Below are positions 9,480-19,700 of a stretch of 64,000 nt of DNA, piece by piece. A program made the position numbers and the translations under genes. A model generated the notes under the pieces. It did not search any database. It worked only from the letters and a program-made list of their open reading frames with translations, and was not told the DNA's origin. Source of the stretch: Paludisphaera rhizosphaerae (GTDB lineage: Bacteria; Planctomycetota; Planctomycetia; Isosphaerales; Isosphaeraceae); assembly GCF_011065895.1 (NCBI RefSeq), contig NZ_JAALCR010000016.1, positions 1 to 64,000 on the forward strand. The letters run 5' to 3'. Each line of letters starts with the position of its first letter. The stretch's first letter is position 1.

Positions 9480-10562
9480 ATGGCCGAGCACGGGATCGGG
9501 ATCATTGGGTGCGGCATGATCGCGGAGTACCACGTCCGCGCGGTCAACGAAATCGACGGGGCCCGCGTCGTCGGTGCGTGCGACACGTCCGCCGCCCGTA
9601 CCAAGGCTGAGAAGATCGCCGGGATGGCCGGCCACGACTGCCAGATCTACGACGACATCGCCCAGATGCTCGCGAATCCCGAGATCGACGTCGTCTGCGT
9701 CTGCACCCCCAGCGGGGCGCACATGGAGCCCTCCGTCCAGGCCGCCAGGGCGGGGAAGCACATCATCGTCGAGAAGCCGCTGGAGATTGATCTCAACCGC
9801 TGCGACGCGATCATCAACGCCTGCGACGAGGCCGGCGTGCGCCTCTGCGCGATCTTCCCCTCACGGTTCGCGCCAGCCAATCGACGTATCAAGGAGGCGA
9901 TCGACTCCGGACGGTTCGGCAGACTCACCCTGGGCGACACCCACGTCAAGTGGTGGCGGACCCAGGAGTACTACGACTCCGGCGGCTGGCGCGGGACCTG
10001 GAAGCTCGACGGCGGCGGCGCCTTGATGAACCAGGCGATCCACAACGTCGACCTGATCTACTGGCTGATGGGAGACGTCGAGTCCGTCTTCGCCCACGCC
10101 GCGACGCTCGCCCACGTCCGCATCGAGGTCGAGGACACCATCGTCGCCACCGTTCGCTACAAGAGCGGAGCGCTGGGGACGATCCAGGCCGCCACGAGCG
10201 CCTATCCGGGGCTGGCGAAGCGGATCGAGGTCCACGGCGATCGGGGCTCGGCCCGTGTGGAGCAGGACGACCTGACGATGTGGGATTTCCAGGAGAAGAT
10301 CCCCAGCGACAACATCATCCAGGCCGCCATCGCCGGCCGGTCGTCGGGGAACTCGGGCGCCAGCGACCCCCGCGGAATCAGCCACCTGGGACATCGCGAG
10401 CAGATCGAGGACTTCTTGAGGGCCATCGACGAGAACCGCGCCCCCTTCGTCGACGGTCGCGACGGCCGCAAGTCGGTCGAAATCATCCGCGCCATCTATC
10501 GCTCGGCCCGTGAAGGCAAGGCCATCACCTTGCCGCTCGCCGACGACCCGCCGTCGTTCTGA
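9480..10562 (+). CDS. Gfo/Idh/MocA-family oxidoreductase
   Basis: 360 aa from the ATG at 9480, with GAAGGG about ten bases before; an in-frame GTG at 9471 is an alternative. NAD(P)-dependent sugar or polyol dehydrogenases and related enzymes. The N-terminal Rossmann fold shows GIGIIGCGMIAEYHVRA, and IIVEKPLEI carries the family's EKP motif; the C-terminal half is the Gfo/Idh/MocA dimerisation and substrate domain (KWWRTQEYYDSGGWRGT...NQAIHNVDL). No signal peptide, so cytoplasmic, in contrast to the two Tat-exported relatives at 26515 and 31621. Substrate not predictable. An acyltransferase gene follows about 85 bases later on the same strand. Confidence 0.92.
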   Translation: MAEHGIGIIGCGMIAEYHVRAVNEIDGARVVGACDTSAARTKAEKIAGMAGHDCQIYDDIAQMLANPEIDVVCVCTPSGAHMEPSVQAARAGKHIIVEKPLEIDLNRCDAIINACDEAGVRLCAIFPSRFAPANRRIKEAIDSGRFGRLTLGDTHVKWWRTQEYYDSGGWRGTWKLDGGGALMNQAIHNVDLIYWLMGDVESVFAHAATLAHVRIEVEDTIVATVRYKSGALGTIQAATSAYPGLAKRIEVHGDRGSARVEQDDLTMWDFQEKIPSDNIIQAAIAGRSSGNSGASDPRGISHLGHREQIEDFLRAIDENRAPFVDGRDGRKSVEIIRAIYRSAREGKAITLPLADDPPSF

Positions 10563-10647
10563 CCGACCGCGGCGCGCCTTGACGGGTCCGAGGATCCCGG
10601 CCATACTCCCCCGGGACCTCGCGCCCATGGTCAAGGAGCGACCGAAG

Positions 10648-11613
10648 ATGGCCCGGAATAAGATCAAACGGCCCTGGCTAGACTACCTCGTTTACCTCGT
10701 CGTCCGGGGCCTGGTCTTCACGGTCCAGTCGCTCTCCATCAGGCAATCCTACGCCCTGGCGCGAGGGATTGCCTGGATCATGTACACGGTCGACAAGCGA
10801 CACCGAGTCGTCGGCCTGGAGAACCTGCGCATGGCGTACGGCGACGCCATGACCGAGGCCGAACGCGACGAGGTCGTCCGGGGCGTCTATCGGCACTTCT
10901 GCATGATGCTGATGGAGATCTTCCACACGCCCAAACGGATCAACCTCGAGAACTACCGGCAATATGCCAGGCTGACGGGGCACGGTCCGGTGCTCGACAG
11001 GATGATCTCCGGCGAGCCGATGATCCTGCTAACCGGCCACTACGGCAACTGGGAGATCGCCGGCTACCTGTTCGGCCTCTTCGGTTTCCCCACCTGGTCG
11101 GTGGCGCGGACCCTCGACAACCCCTACCTGGAGCGCTACCTCCGGACCTTCCGCGAGAGCACCGGCCAGAAGATGATCCCCAAGGCGGGCGGCTACGACC
11201 AGATCGTGGATGTGCTCCAGACCAGCAGGACGCTCTCGATGCTTGCCGACCAGGACGCCGGCCAGCGAGGGATGTTCGTCGACTTCTTCGGTCGACCGGC
11301 CTCGACCCACAAGGCGATCGCGCTGCTCGCCATCGAGCATCAGGCTCCGGTGGTCGTCGGCGTGGCCCGGCGCATCGGACCTGGGTTCCGCTACGAGCTG
11401 CGGTGCGCTCAGATCATCGAGCCGGGCGAATTCACCGGCGGTTCCGACGACGCCCGGCTGCTGACCCAGCGTTACACGAGCGCGCTCGAAGAGTTGATCC
11501 GCCAGGATCCCACGCAGTACCTCTGGTTGCACCGGCGATGGAAGCACCAGCCCGCCCCTCGCAAGAAGGGAGCGAGGCCGGAGGCGGCTCGAACCGAGGC
11601 CGCCGCCGGCTGA
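10648..11613 (+). CDS. Lysophospholipid / lipid A acyltransferase (LpxL/HtrB type)
   Basis: 321 aa from the ATG at 10648, preceded by AAGGAG; an in-frame ATG at 10627 would add seven residues. Family members transfer acyl chains to lipid A precursors at the inner membrane. Visible signatures: TGHYGNWE containing the HX4E/D catalytic motif, DQDAGQRGMFVDFFGRPAST, and the C-terminal WLHRRWK typical of LpxL/LpxM/HtrB. The N-terminal segment (LDYLVYLVVRGLVFTVQSL) is the membrane anchor. The basic Ala/Arg-rich tail is unremarkable. It implies an outer membrane with LPS-like lipid, in keeping with planctomycetes as diderms. Convergent with the M16 operon ten bases downstream. Confidence 0.92.
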   Translation: MARNKIKRPWLDYLVYLVVRGLVFTVQSLSIRQSYALARGIAWIMYTVDKRHRVVGLENLRMAYGDAMTEAERDEVVRGVYRHFCMMLMEIFHTPKRINLENYRQYARLTGHGPVLDRMISGEPMILLTGHYGNWEIAGYLFGLFGFPTWSVARTLDNPYLERYLRTFRESTGQKMIPKAGGYDQIVDVLQTSRTLSMLADQDAGQRGMFVDFFGRPASTHKAIALLAIEHQAPVVVGVARRIGPGFRYELRCAQIIEPGEFTGGSDDARLLTQRYTSALEELIRQDPTQYLWLHRRWKHQPAPRKKGARPEAARTEAAAG

Positions 11614-11623
11614 GAACGAGAAC

Positions 11624-13144
11624 TCATTTCTCGAACATCTGCTCCACGGGAACGATCCGCACGCTGACATCCTTGAGCGGGAAGACCTCGATGAGCTTGT
11701 CCTGGTCGAGGATCTCCTGCGGCGTTCCCTGTGTGTCGTAGACGATCGGCGAGGGCTTGCCCGACGTCAGCAGCCCGCGCAACTCCTCTGCATTCCCGGC
11801 CACGATCGCGACCTTCATGCCGCTCGGCTTCAGATGCCTGCGCACGGCCGCGTTGACCTGGTCGACAGTCAGCTTCGGCAGTCGATCGGCCAGTTCGGTG
11901 ACGAGGTCCTTGCGGCCGTAAAGGGTTCCTTCGATCGCGTAGCCGAGCCTTCGCGAGAGGGTCTGGACCCAGAGCTTGCTGTAATTCAGCAGGAACGAGC
12001 GAGTGGCCTCGAACTCCTCGGGGGTCATTCCCTTCTCGATCAGCCGATCCACCTCCCAGAGCGCCGCGCGAAGAGCGAACACCGCCTTGTCGGTCGGCAC
12101 GGGGCGGATCCAGATCGAGAAATACTGCCGCGAGCGGTGATTGTTGGGGATCGGGAAGGTCGACTGGCCCTCCTGAATGAAGTCCTCGATGTAGGAATAG
12201 TCGCCGTAGTTGAGGCCCCGCTTTCCTCGGAGGTCCTGCATCAATCGGCCGTTGAAGGTGCGGTGCTCTCCCAGGAACGAATTGGCGACGGCCAGCGCAT
12301 AAAAGTCGTCGTCAGTCCGCGTGACGTCGATCGGAAAGCCGATGGAGATGGCCGTGGCCTCAGCCGGCTTGGTGACGATCGTCACCTCCAGGCCCCTGGG
12401 AGGGCCGACCGGTGGAATCGTCGTCGGCTGAAGTTCCGAGACGCGAACCAGCGGGGAAAGGCCGTTCTCGATCAGCTTGACGGTCTCGGCGTTCGCCGCG
12501 CCGGCGAGTCCCAGAAACAGGCGGTCGCGCGTGTAATGCGTCCGGTGGAAGTCCTTCACGTCGTCGAGCGTGATCGCCTTCAGCCCCGCCACCAGCCCCT
12601 CGTCGGGTCGACCGTAGGGGTGGTTCTCGTACAGAGCGGACTGGAGCGTCCACTTCCCGAGCGCTTCGTCGTTGTCGCCTCGGAGAGTCTTGGTCAGGTG
12701 GTCCAGTGCTTCCTCACGGAGCCGATCAAAATCCTCGGGGGCGAACCGAGGCGAGGCGATCATCTCGGTCGCCAGGGGGATGTAGGAGCCCAGGTTGTCC
12801 TTGTGGACGTCGCCGCTGAACACGGAGACTTCTTTCAGGCAGTTGCCGTTCAACTCAGCGGCGATTGGAAAGAAGCGGTCGAGCACCTCTTCGTATTTGA
12901 GGGTCTTCGTGCCTCCCTGAGCCACCATCGCGGCGGTGAGGGCGGCAAGGCCTTCTTTCCCCTTGGGGTCGTCGGCCGAACCTACGCGGAAGACGAGGCG
13001 AAGCGATACGAGTGGACCCGACGAGGGAACCAGAACGACTCGCGCATCCGCGGGACCGTCGGCAAGGGCGGGAATCCCCACCGCTGAAGCGAGGAGCGAG
13101 GCGGCGATCGTCAGGCCGGACCTCAAGTACGACGTGTTGATCAT
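11624..13144 (-). CDS. M16-family peptidase-like protein, non-catalytic subunit
   Basis: 506 aa. Signal peptide at residues 1-28. The fold is pitrilysin/insulinase-like (two M16 halves: FRVGSADDPKGKEGLAALTAAMVAQGG at the start, then HYTRDRLFLGLAGA), but the HxxEH zinc motif is replaced by LTAAM, so it should not cleave peptides itself. In bacterial pairs such a subunit completes the clamshell with the catalytic partner, which is exactly the gene upstream: its stop overlaps this ATG by four bases (ATGA, 13144-13141), implying translational coupling and 1:1 expression. Probably periplasmic. Confidence 0.9.
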   Translation of the reverse strand: MINTSYLRSGLTIAASLLASAVGIPALADGPADARVVLVPSSGPLVSLRLVFRVGSADDPKGKEGLAALTAAMVAQGGTKTLKYEEVLDRFFPIAAELNGNCLKEVSVFSGDVHKDNLGSYIPLATEMIASPRFAPEDFDRLREEALDHLTKTLRGDNDEALGKWTLQSALYENHPYGRPDEGLVAGLKAITLDDVKDFHRTHYTRDRLFLGLAGAANAETVKLIENGLSPLVRVSELQPTTIPPVGPPRGLEVTIVTKPAEATAISIGFPIDVTRTDDDFYALAVANSFLGEHRTFNGRLMQDLRGKRGLNYGDYSYIEDFIQEGQSTFPIPNNHRSRQYFSIWIRPVPTDKAVFALRAALWEVDRLIEKGMTPEEFEATRSFLLNYSKLWVQTLSRRLGYAIEGTLYGRKDLVTELADRLPKLTVDQVNAAVRRHLKPSGMKVAIVAGNAEELRGLLTSGKPSPIVYDTQGTPQEILDQDKLIEVFPLKDVSVRIVPVEQMFEK

Positions 13145-14493
13145 TTGGATTCCCTCGTCTCCAGCGTGACGACCGTCTCGTTCGTCGCCGTGAAGTACTT
13201 CGATGCGACGCGTTGAAGGTCGGCCGGGGTCAGACGATCGTAGGCGGCGTACAGTTCGTTGAGCGCTTCGGGTCGGCCGTTGATCGCGATCGACTCCCCA
13301 ACCGCCCTCGCCACGGAATCGGGACTGTCCAACTCGCCGGCGAAGGCGTAGCGGAGGTGCGACTTGATCGCGTTGAGACGATCCTCGGCGACCGGCTTCT
13401 CGGCGGCCTCCTTCAGCGCGTCCCGAATTCGTCGGCCGATCTCCGGCATGAATTCCACCTTTCGGCCGCGCGCCAGGATCGTGAAGAGATGAGGGTCGCG
13501 GTGTGGATCGATGAACGCGGTCAGCGTCTCGGCCTTCTGCTCGTCGAGGACTAGCGAGCGGTACAGCGGGCTGGTCTCGCCGAAGACGGCTTGCTGCAGC
13601 GCCCTGAGCGCAGGCACATCCGGATTGGCGGGATCAGAGGCTGGGGTGTGGTAGGTCAGTGCCAGGATCGGCAGCGTCGGCAGGGGCCAGGTCAACTCGG
13701 CCTTTCGAGGGCCGTCCTGCTCCGGCTCCTGGGGGATCTCGACGCTCTTGCCTCCTCGGGGCCAGGTCCCATAGGCGGTCTTCACGAGGTCGACGAGGAC
13801 GTCGTGATCCACCTGGCCGGCGACGACGATCGTGCAGTTTTCCGGTCGATACCAGCGATCGAAGAAGACCTTGCTGTAGGCGTACTGATTCGGCATGTCC
13901 TTGATGTCAGCCAGGAAGCCGATCGTCGTGTGCTTGTAAGTGTGCGCCGTGAAGGCCGTGTCCGAGAGCGCCTCTTCCAGCTTGAGGAACGGAGAAGAGG
14001 AGCTTTTGTTGTACTCGCCGAGCACGGCGCGGGCTTCCTTCTGGAAGTCGGCCTCGTCGTACTTGAGGTTTCGGAAGCGGTCGGACTCGATCTCGACGGC
14101 CTTCGCCAGGGCCGTCGCCGGGATCGTCATGTGGTAGCACGTCCAGTCGTCGGTCGTGAACGCGTTGGAGTCGGCGCCGAGCGATTTGAGGACGTCGTTG
14201 TAGGCGTCCTGCGAGTACTTGTCGGTTCCGCGAAACATCATGTGTTCAAAGAAGTGGGCGAACCCGGACAGCCCCTTCTCAACCTCGTTCCGCGAGCCGG
14301 TGCGGACGACCGTGTAATAGGCGATGATCCCCGGCGAATCAAAGGGGATGCTGACAACCCCGAGGCCGTTCTCCAGCGTCGTCTTACGGATGGGGTAAGG
14401 GAACACCGGCGGTCGGCCGTCTTCAGCCCTGACCGTTGTGAATGCGCCGGCGAATCCGAAAACGGCGACCGCGCAAAGGAGCAAGCGTTTCAT
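13141..14493 (-). CDS. M16-family zinc peptidase, catalytic subunit
   Basis: 450 aa from the ATG at 14493, where the signal peptide MKRLLLCAVAVFGFAGAF begins; the open frame further upstream belongs to the preceding gene's region. The inverted zinc motif is intact: HFFEH at residues 80-84, with the third ligand expected in the downstream helix around EARAVLGEY. Pitrilysin-type peptidases degrade oligopeptides within a closed chamber and work as dimers or paired domains; the inactive partner follows at 13144. The gene starts 22 bases after the MBL-fold gene's stop, so the three form an operon (15595 to 11624). Confidence 0.93.
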   Translation of the reverse strand: MKRLLLCAVAVFGFAGAFTTVRAEDGRPPVFPYPIRKTTLENGLGVVSIPFDSPGIIAYYTVVRTGSRNEVEKGLSGFAHFFEHMMFRGTDKYSQDAYNDVLKSLGADSNAFTTDDWTCYHMTIPATALAKAVEIESDRFRNLKYDEADFQKEARAVLGEYNKSSSSPFLKLEEALSDTAFTAHTYKHTTIGFLADIKDMPNQYAYSKVFFDRWYRPENCTIVVAGQVDHDVLVDLVKTAYGTWPRGGKSVEIPQEPEQDGPRKAELTWPLPTLPILALTYHTPASDPANPDVPALRALQQAVFGETSPLYRSLVLDEQKAETLTAFIDPHRDPHLFTILARGRKVEFMPEIGRRIRDALKEAAEKPVAEDRLNAIKSHLRYAFAGELDSPDSVARAVGESIAINGRPEALNELYAAYDRLTPADLQRVASKYFTATNETVVTLETRESK

Positions 14494-14515
14494 CGAATAA
14501 GGCACTCCTGCCTGG

Positions 14516-15595
14516 TCACTGGGATTCGAACGTTCGTTCGGGTCCGTCCGAGCCCATTCGCACCCGGAACGTCTTGCCGTCCGCGGGGACGGCGACGCGG
14601 ATGTAGCGCCCACCGGCGGGGTCGGTGTTGGCGATAAGGGACGGGTCGGTGTTTTGATCCGCCGCCGTCTGGGCGTTCTTGTGCAATTGGTAGGCCGCCT
14701 GAACGGAGGGGATCGCCTTGATCCGGCGTACGGTCTCGGCCGCCCCCCCCTTGCGAGGGCCGTTGTCCATGATGGTGACGACCGGGGCGATCGTGCGAAG
14801 GAAGTCGGGATTGTTGGAGATGTCCATCCCGTGGTGGGTCACCTGGAACAGGTCGATCTTGCCGACGAGGTCCACCGGGCAGACCAAGCTCTTCTCGATG
14901 TTCCAGGTCAGGTCGCCGCAGTCGAGGAATTCGAAGGCCCCCTGGCGGAGCTTCAGCACGACGCTGCGCGCGTTGTCGGATTCGTCGACCGGATGATCGG
15001 GAGCCGCCGACTCGCACGAAGCATTCGCGGGAGCGCCGGTTGGAGCAGGAAGGACCTTACCGGACGCCGCGAGAACAACCGCGGTCGTCGTACCTCTCAG
15101 GGGGAGCGAATCGCCCGCTTTCAAGACGGACCGCTTCCCCTTGGACGCGTCACGATAGGCGACGCCGAGGGGGTCCTGCGACTTCGGGCCGTCGGGAAAC
15201 TCCGCGCCGGCTTCGCCGTCTTCGGGGAGGCCCCGATCCCAGAATCGGCCGATCGCGGCGCGCTTCGCTAACCCGGCGACGCCGCCGTAATGGTCCATGT
15301 GCCAGTGCGTCGTCACCAGGTGGTCGATGCGATCGCAGCCGGCGTCCTTGAGCGCCTTCACGATCCTCTCGGGATCGCGGTCGTTCTGGCCAGGCCAACC
15401 GCTGTCCACAAGAATCGTCTCGCGTTCCGGGGTGACGACGAGGGTGGCCGCTCCTCCCAGGACGTCGACAAAGTAAATCTCAAGATCGGCGGCGGCCGCT
15501 CGACCCGAATCGAGGCAAGCGCATCCCGCCAGGACAGCGACCACCAAGGCACGTCCGAACCTCTGAATTTCACCTGTCCAGCCCAGATTCCTCAT
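14516..15595 (-). CDS. MBL-fold metallo-hydrolase, predicted lipoprotein
   Basis: 359 aa from the ATG at 15595, preceded by GGGGGAGAG; the frame is open upstream to 15850 but that part looks non-coding. The signal sequence ends in a lipobox (LAGC, Cys25). The metallo-beta-lactamase motif HWHMDH lies at 97-102, with THHGMD further on as a likely later ligand. Its layout resembles ComEC-C-terminal-like or extracellular MBL hydrolases (phosphodiesterase or nuclease relatives), but the substrate cannot be assigned. First gene of the operon with the M16 pair, so it may act with peptide turnover at the cell envelope; that link is inference. Confidence 0.88.
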   Translation of the reverse strand: MRNLGWTGEIQRFGRALVVAVLAGCACLDSGRAAAADLEIYFVDVLGGAATLVVTPERETILVDSGWPGQNDRDPERIVKALKDAGCDRIDHLVTTHWHMDHYGGVAGLAKRAAIGRFWDRGLPEDGEAGAEFPDGPKSQDPLGVAYRDASKGKRSVLKAGDSLPLRGTTTAVVLAASGKVLPAPTGAPANASCESAAPDHPVDESDNARSVVLKLRQGAFEFLDCGDLTWNIEKSLVCPVDLVGKIDLFQVTHHGMDISNNPDFLRTIAPVVTIMDNGPRKGGAAETVRRIKAIPSVQAAYQLHKNAQTAADQNTDPSLIANTDPAGGRYIRVAVPADGKTFRVRMGSDGPERTFESQ

Positions 15596-16140
15596 CTTCG
15601 CTCTCCCCCGAAGGTCCAGCACCCAACCGCTGGTCGCTCGTCCCGACGCGATCGTTGATCGTGACCCGGGGAAGAGAGGAAGGCAAGTATTCAGGATCGT
15701 AAAGTTTGGTGCGGTGGGCAGGTGTCTCTGTGTGCCTGTGATGGTTTGGGTGCTTGGGTTGATGGCGAGATTGAAGGAAAAAGTCGTCATCGCGTTGATT
15801 GGAGGCACATGCGGGACGCCGCGATGCCTGAAATCGCCGACTACGATCATCGTCGACTTGATTTTCGCAAATTCGACTCAACGAATGTCATGGAGAGATA
15901 TAGAGTGAGGCCAGATTCATTGAGTTCTCTTCCAATACGCGGCGACTTAGATTTGGAAGCAAGGACGGGGATCTCTTTGAGAAATCCGTGGCGGATTCGT
16001 GTCGCCAGTCGATCCGAAGCACGGTTCTCAAAACGTCGCGTTGTGGATTAACGAAGTTATCGTAGTGAGATGATCCTGCTCATCCCCTTCGGGGTCGATC
16101 CGGGGCGTCTGGCGCCTAGTAGCGCGGGGGAATCGGGAAC
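15596..16140. other. Divergent intergenic region, AT-richer
   Basis: About 545 bases between two divergent genes, visibly lower in GC than its neighbours (15850-16050 especially). It should hold promoters for the MBL operon and the receiver-like gene. I see no convincing ORF; GGGGGAATCGGGA just before 16141 acts as ribosome site for the right-hand gene. Confidence 0.45.
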
Positions 16141-16614
16141 ATGAACGGTATTACAATCCTCACCGTCACCAAGGATGCAGACTGGCTGGTAGGCATGAGA
16201 CCCGCGCTGCATGCGGCCGGTCGAGGGCGGCTTGTCGTGGCGGACTCTGTCCAAGAGGCCGATCGGCTGCTGGAATTCGCGAAGCCGCGGTTCATCGTCG
16301 TCGACTGGGAGAACTCTCGTTGTCCCTCCGAAGAGCTTGCGGCTCTGCTGTGGAAGAACTCGATTCAGTCTCGGCCCGCTCTCGTGATGATCGTGGCCCA
16401 CGACTATCGAGTGGACGAGGCGACGCAGCTTTTCCAGCTCGGCGTCGACGAGTACATCAGCGCCTCGGATCATGGCGATGCGCTGGTGACGATTCTCAAA
16501 TCCCACAAGCCCCGAAACGCCGGCGCAGACCAGGCTGATCGGGCTCACGCAAGCGTCAACGAAGCGGCCAACGGACGCCTCGGCGCGTTCGACCCCGTGG
16601 GTCTGCTGCACTAA
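16141..16614 (+). CDS. Degenerate response-regulator receiver protein
   Basis: 157 aa. A single CheY-like fold with no output domain: alternating beta strands and helices ITILTVTKDADW...RFIVVDW...PALVMIVAH...GVDEYIS. The candidate phospho-acceptor Asp55 is retained in VVDW, but the acidic pair after strand 1 is KD rather than DD, the conserved Thr/Ser position is Ala86, and the Lys near DEYISAS is missing. This suggests a pseudo-receiver used for protein contact rather than phosphorelay. About 40 C-terminal residues are polar and unstructured. It stands alone and is followed by a strong terminator; no kinase is nearby. Confidence 0.75.
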   Translation: MNGITILTVTKDADWLVGMRPALHAAGRGRLVVADSVQEADRLLEFAKPRFIVVDWENSRCPSEELAALLWKNSIQSRPALVMIVAHDYRVDEATQLFQLGVDEYISASDHGDALVTILKSHKPRNAGADQADRAHASVNEAANGRLGAFDPVGLLH

Positions 16615-16637
16615 GCGCGATCCGACGAACCAAACTC

Positions 16638-16677
16638 AACAAGAAGGCCCGGCCGAAATCGGCCGGGCCTTCTTGTT
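16638..16677. terminator. Strong bidirectional terminator
   Basis: A 19-bp perfect inverted repeat: 16638-16656 (AACAAGAAGGCCCGGCCGA) pairs with 16659-16677. A T-rich end on the plus strand (TTCTTGTTTGA) and A-rich flank on the other side allow use by both convergent genes (16141 plus, 16703 minus). Confidence 0.9.
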
Positions 16678-16702
16678 TGAGTGACGGTCTCCGATCGAGG
16701 CG

Positions 16703-19700
16703 TCAGTGCCCGCCGCCTGCTGGCGCACCCGTGGGGATGGGGCCGGAATGGACGGAGGCGGGTGAGCGGTCGAGGCCCAGTGGGGCTCGCCCAGCCTTCA
16801 CTTCATCGAGCCGTCGGCCGTACTTCTCGTACAGTTCGGTGTGTCGGCTTTCCGGCGTGACAGGCTTGCCGTCGATGAAGAGCAGTTGAACGCCGGTCGT
16901 CGGTTGCAGCACATGGCCTGAGGTCACGACGACGTTGGCGCGCTTGCCCGGTTCGAGCGTCCCCAACTGGTCGGCGATCCCCAGAATCTGTGCCGGGTAG
17001 AGCGTGACCGCCTTCAACCCTTCCTCCTCGGGGAGTCCGAACGCAACGGCGGTCGCCGCCTCGTAGGGAAGCAGCCGAGAGTTGCGCGGAGAGGATGCAC
17101 CCGGCGCGGACCGGATGGCGAAGGGGACGCCGGCAGCCTGCAACTTGGCCGGGTTGGCGTAGGGGGCGTCATACGGGTCGTACTCCCTCGCCGGGAAGTT
17201 CAACGTGCCGGCGACGATGACCGGAACGCCCGCCTTCTTGATCTCGTCGGCGACCTTCCAGGCGTCGCCGGCTCCTGAAAGAGCCGCCTTGAGCTTGAGT
17301 TCCTTGATGAGCGCCAGGGCGTCCAGGATCTCAACCCGGTCCTCGGCGTGGAGGATCACCAGCTTCTCGCCCTTGGCGTAGGGGGCGAGAGCCTCCATCC
17401 TCGGGTCGACCTTGGGCGTGGACAGGTTCTTGGAGCGGGCCTCGGCGACGACCTCGCTATATCGCTTGGCCTTGAGGAACTGCTGCTTCAAGGCCTCCAG
17501 CAACTCCTTGCGGCGTGCGTTCGGGTCGGCGTTGTCGCCGCCGCCGGGACCTCCCGGGCCACCCTGCCTGGGCTGGCTGCCAAGCGGCCGGTGAACGTGG
17601 CGCGGGATGTTGACCGAGAGCGCGGCCGGGTCGATGAACGCCATCTCACGGGGCACCCAGCCGTTGAAGTTGGCGACGGCCGCCTGGCCGGAGATCGTCC
17701 CGCCGGAGGGCTCGACGAGCCCGGCGAGCACGCCGTTGGCCCGCGTGACGGCCACGTGGGCGCTGTCGGTCCTGAGGGCGGAGGCGGCGTGCAACTCGGG
17801 CTCGTAGCGACCGGCGTCGGCGAAATCGAGCGTCTCGTTGAGGCTGCCGATTTCCGCCAGCCCGACGCTCGTCCCCGCATCGATCAGACCCGGCCAGATG
17901 TCGAGTCCGCGCACGTCGATGGTTTGCGCCTCGGGCGGAATGGGAGTTCCGGCCGGTCCGACCGCGGCTATCTTGCCGCCGACGATGGCGAGCACGCCTC
18001 CCGGAATCGCGGGTCCGCTGACGGGATGCAGCGTACCGCCGACGAGTGCGTAGGCGTCCTTGGGCTGGGGCGTGAAAGTCAGGCTCGGATTGCGGGAAGC
18101 CTCGGGGGCCTGCGGCATCCGCGAGTGATCGCCGGGCCGCGAGACGAACTTGCCGTCGACGAGAGGCTGGCGCTGAAAGTAGACCTCACCTTCGATGATC
18201 GACATCTCGCATCGTGAGAAGGCATCGAACGGATGCCCGTTGAAGATGGCGACGTCGCCGTCCTTGCCGACCTCCAGCGAGCCGATCTGGTCCTCTCGAC
18301 CCAGTTCGAGCGCCGGGTTCAGCGTGACGAACGCGAGAGCCTGCTCCTCGCTCGCACCGCCGTACTTCACCATCTTGGCGGCTTCGTGGTAGAGGTGGCG
18401 GATCAGCTCTTCGCTGTCGCTCTTGATGCTGACGGCCACGCCTGCGCGACTCATCAGCATCGCGTTGAACGGGATGGCGTCGTAGGCCTCGATCTTGTAG
18501 GCCCACCAGTCGGAGAATGTCGATGCGTGCGCGCCGTGGGCGGCGATCTCCGGAGCGACCTTGTACCCCTCCAGGACGTGCTGAAGCGACTGCACGCGGA
18601 CGCCGTAGCGCTCGGTCGTCCGGAGCAGCATCAGGATCTCGTCCGCCCGATAGCAGTGGCTGTTGATCTTGATGGAACCGTCAAGGATCCGTTCCAGGGC
18701 TTCCAGTCGGAAATCGCGGCGAGGAGGCGGGCCGGCCTTCTCGCCCTCGGTCGCCACCTTCTCGTTGTAGAGCCGCCAGGCTTTCTTGTAGGCGAGCGCT
18801 TCCTCGAAGGCGCCCGCGATGACGGCCTCGACGCCCATTCGGGTGTTCGGGAACCGGCCCGTCGACCGCGTGACGTTCTCGCCGAGGGCGAATTTCACCC
18901 CCTGCATCCCTTCCCGGATGATGAGGTCGCGGCCGGGCAGGCCGTACTTGAGCTTGATGACGGCGTCCTGACCGCCGATCGTGTTCGCCGACCCGTGGAG
19001 TACGCGAGCGGTCGTCGTCCCACCGGCGAGGGCTCGGAAGATCGAGACGTCGTCGCCCGTGATGACGTCCTTCACGCGGACGTCTGGGACGACGGACAGA
19101 GTCCCCTCGTTGACGGCTCCCTGCACGGCGATGTGCGAGTGGGTGTCGATGGCTCCGGGGGCTGCGACCATCCCCTCACCGTCGATCACCGCGATGCCCT
19201 CGGCGGCGGTCACGTCGGGGCCGATCGCCTTGATCTTGCCCTTCTCGATCAGGATCGAGCCCTTGGGGATCGTCCCCTTCGTTCCCGTCAGGATGACGAC
19301 GTTCTTGATGAGGACGTCGCCGCCCGTCTTGATCTGGGGCTTGCGGTTGGAATCCAACTCGGCCGCGACGTCGACGAACGGCGGGGGAGGGGGCTCCTTC
19401 GCCTTCTCATCCTTCTTCTCTTCGGGCTTCTTGTCGTCGGCCTTTTCGTCCTTGGCCGGTTCGTCCTTCTTCTCCTCTGGCTTGGCCTCAGTGGCCTCTT
19501 CGGCTTCGCCGGCCGGACGGGGGCGACCGCCGCGGGCTCCTGGACCGCCGGGACCGCCGGGGCCTCCGGGGCCGCGTCGGCCGAGCATCCGTCCCTCGCC
19601 GCCCGCGGGCTGTTCGTCGGCCTTGACCTCGAACTTGCGGCCGTTGATGAAGGTGTACTTGACCTTGGCCTTCTCGTCCTGGAACGGGGCTGAGAAGACG

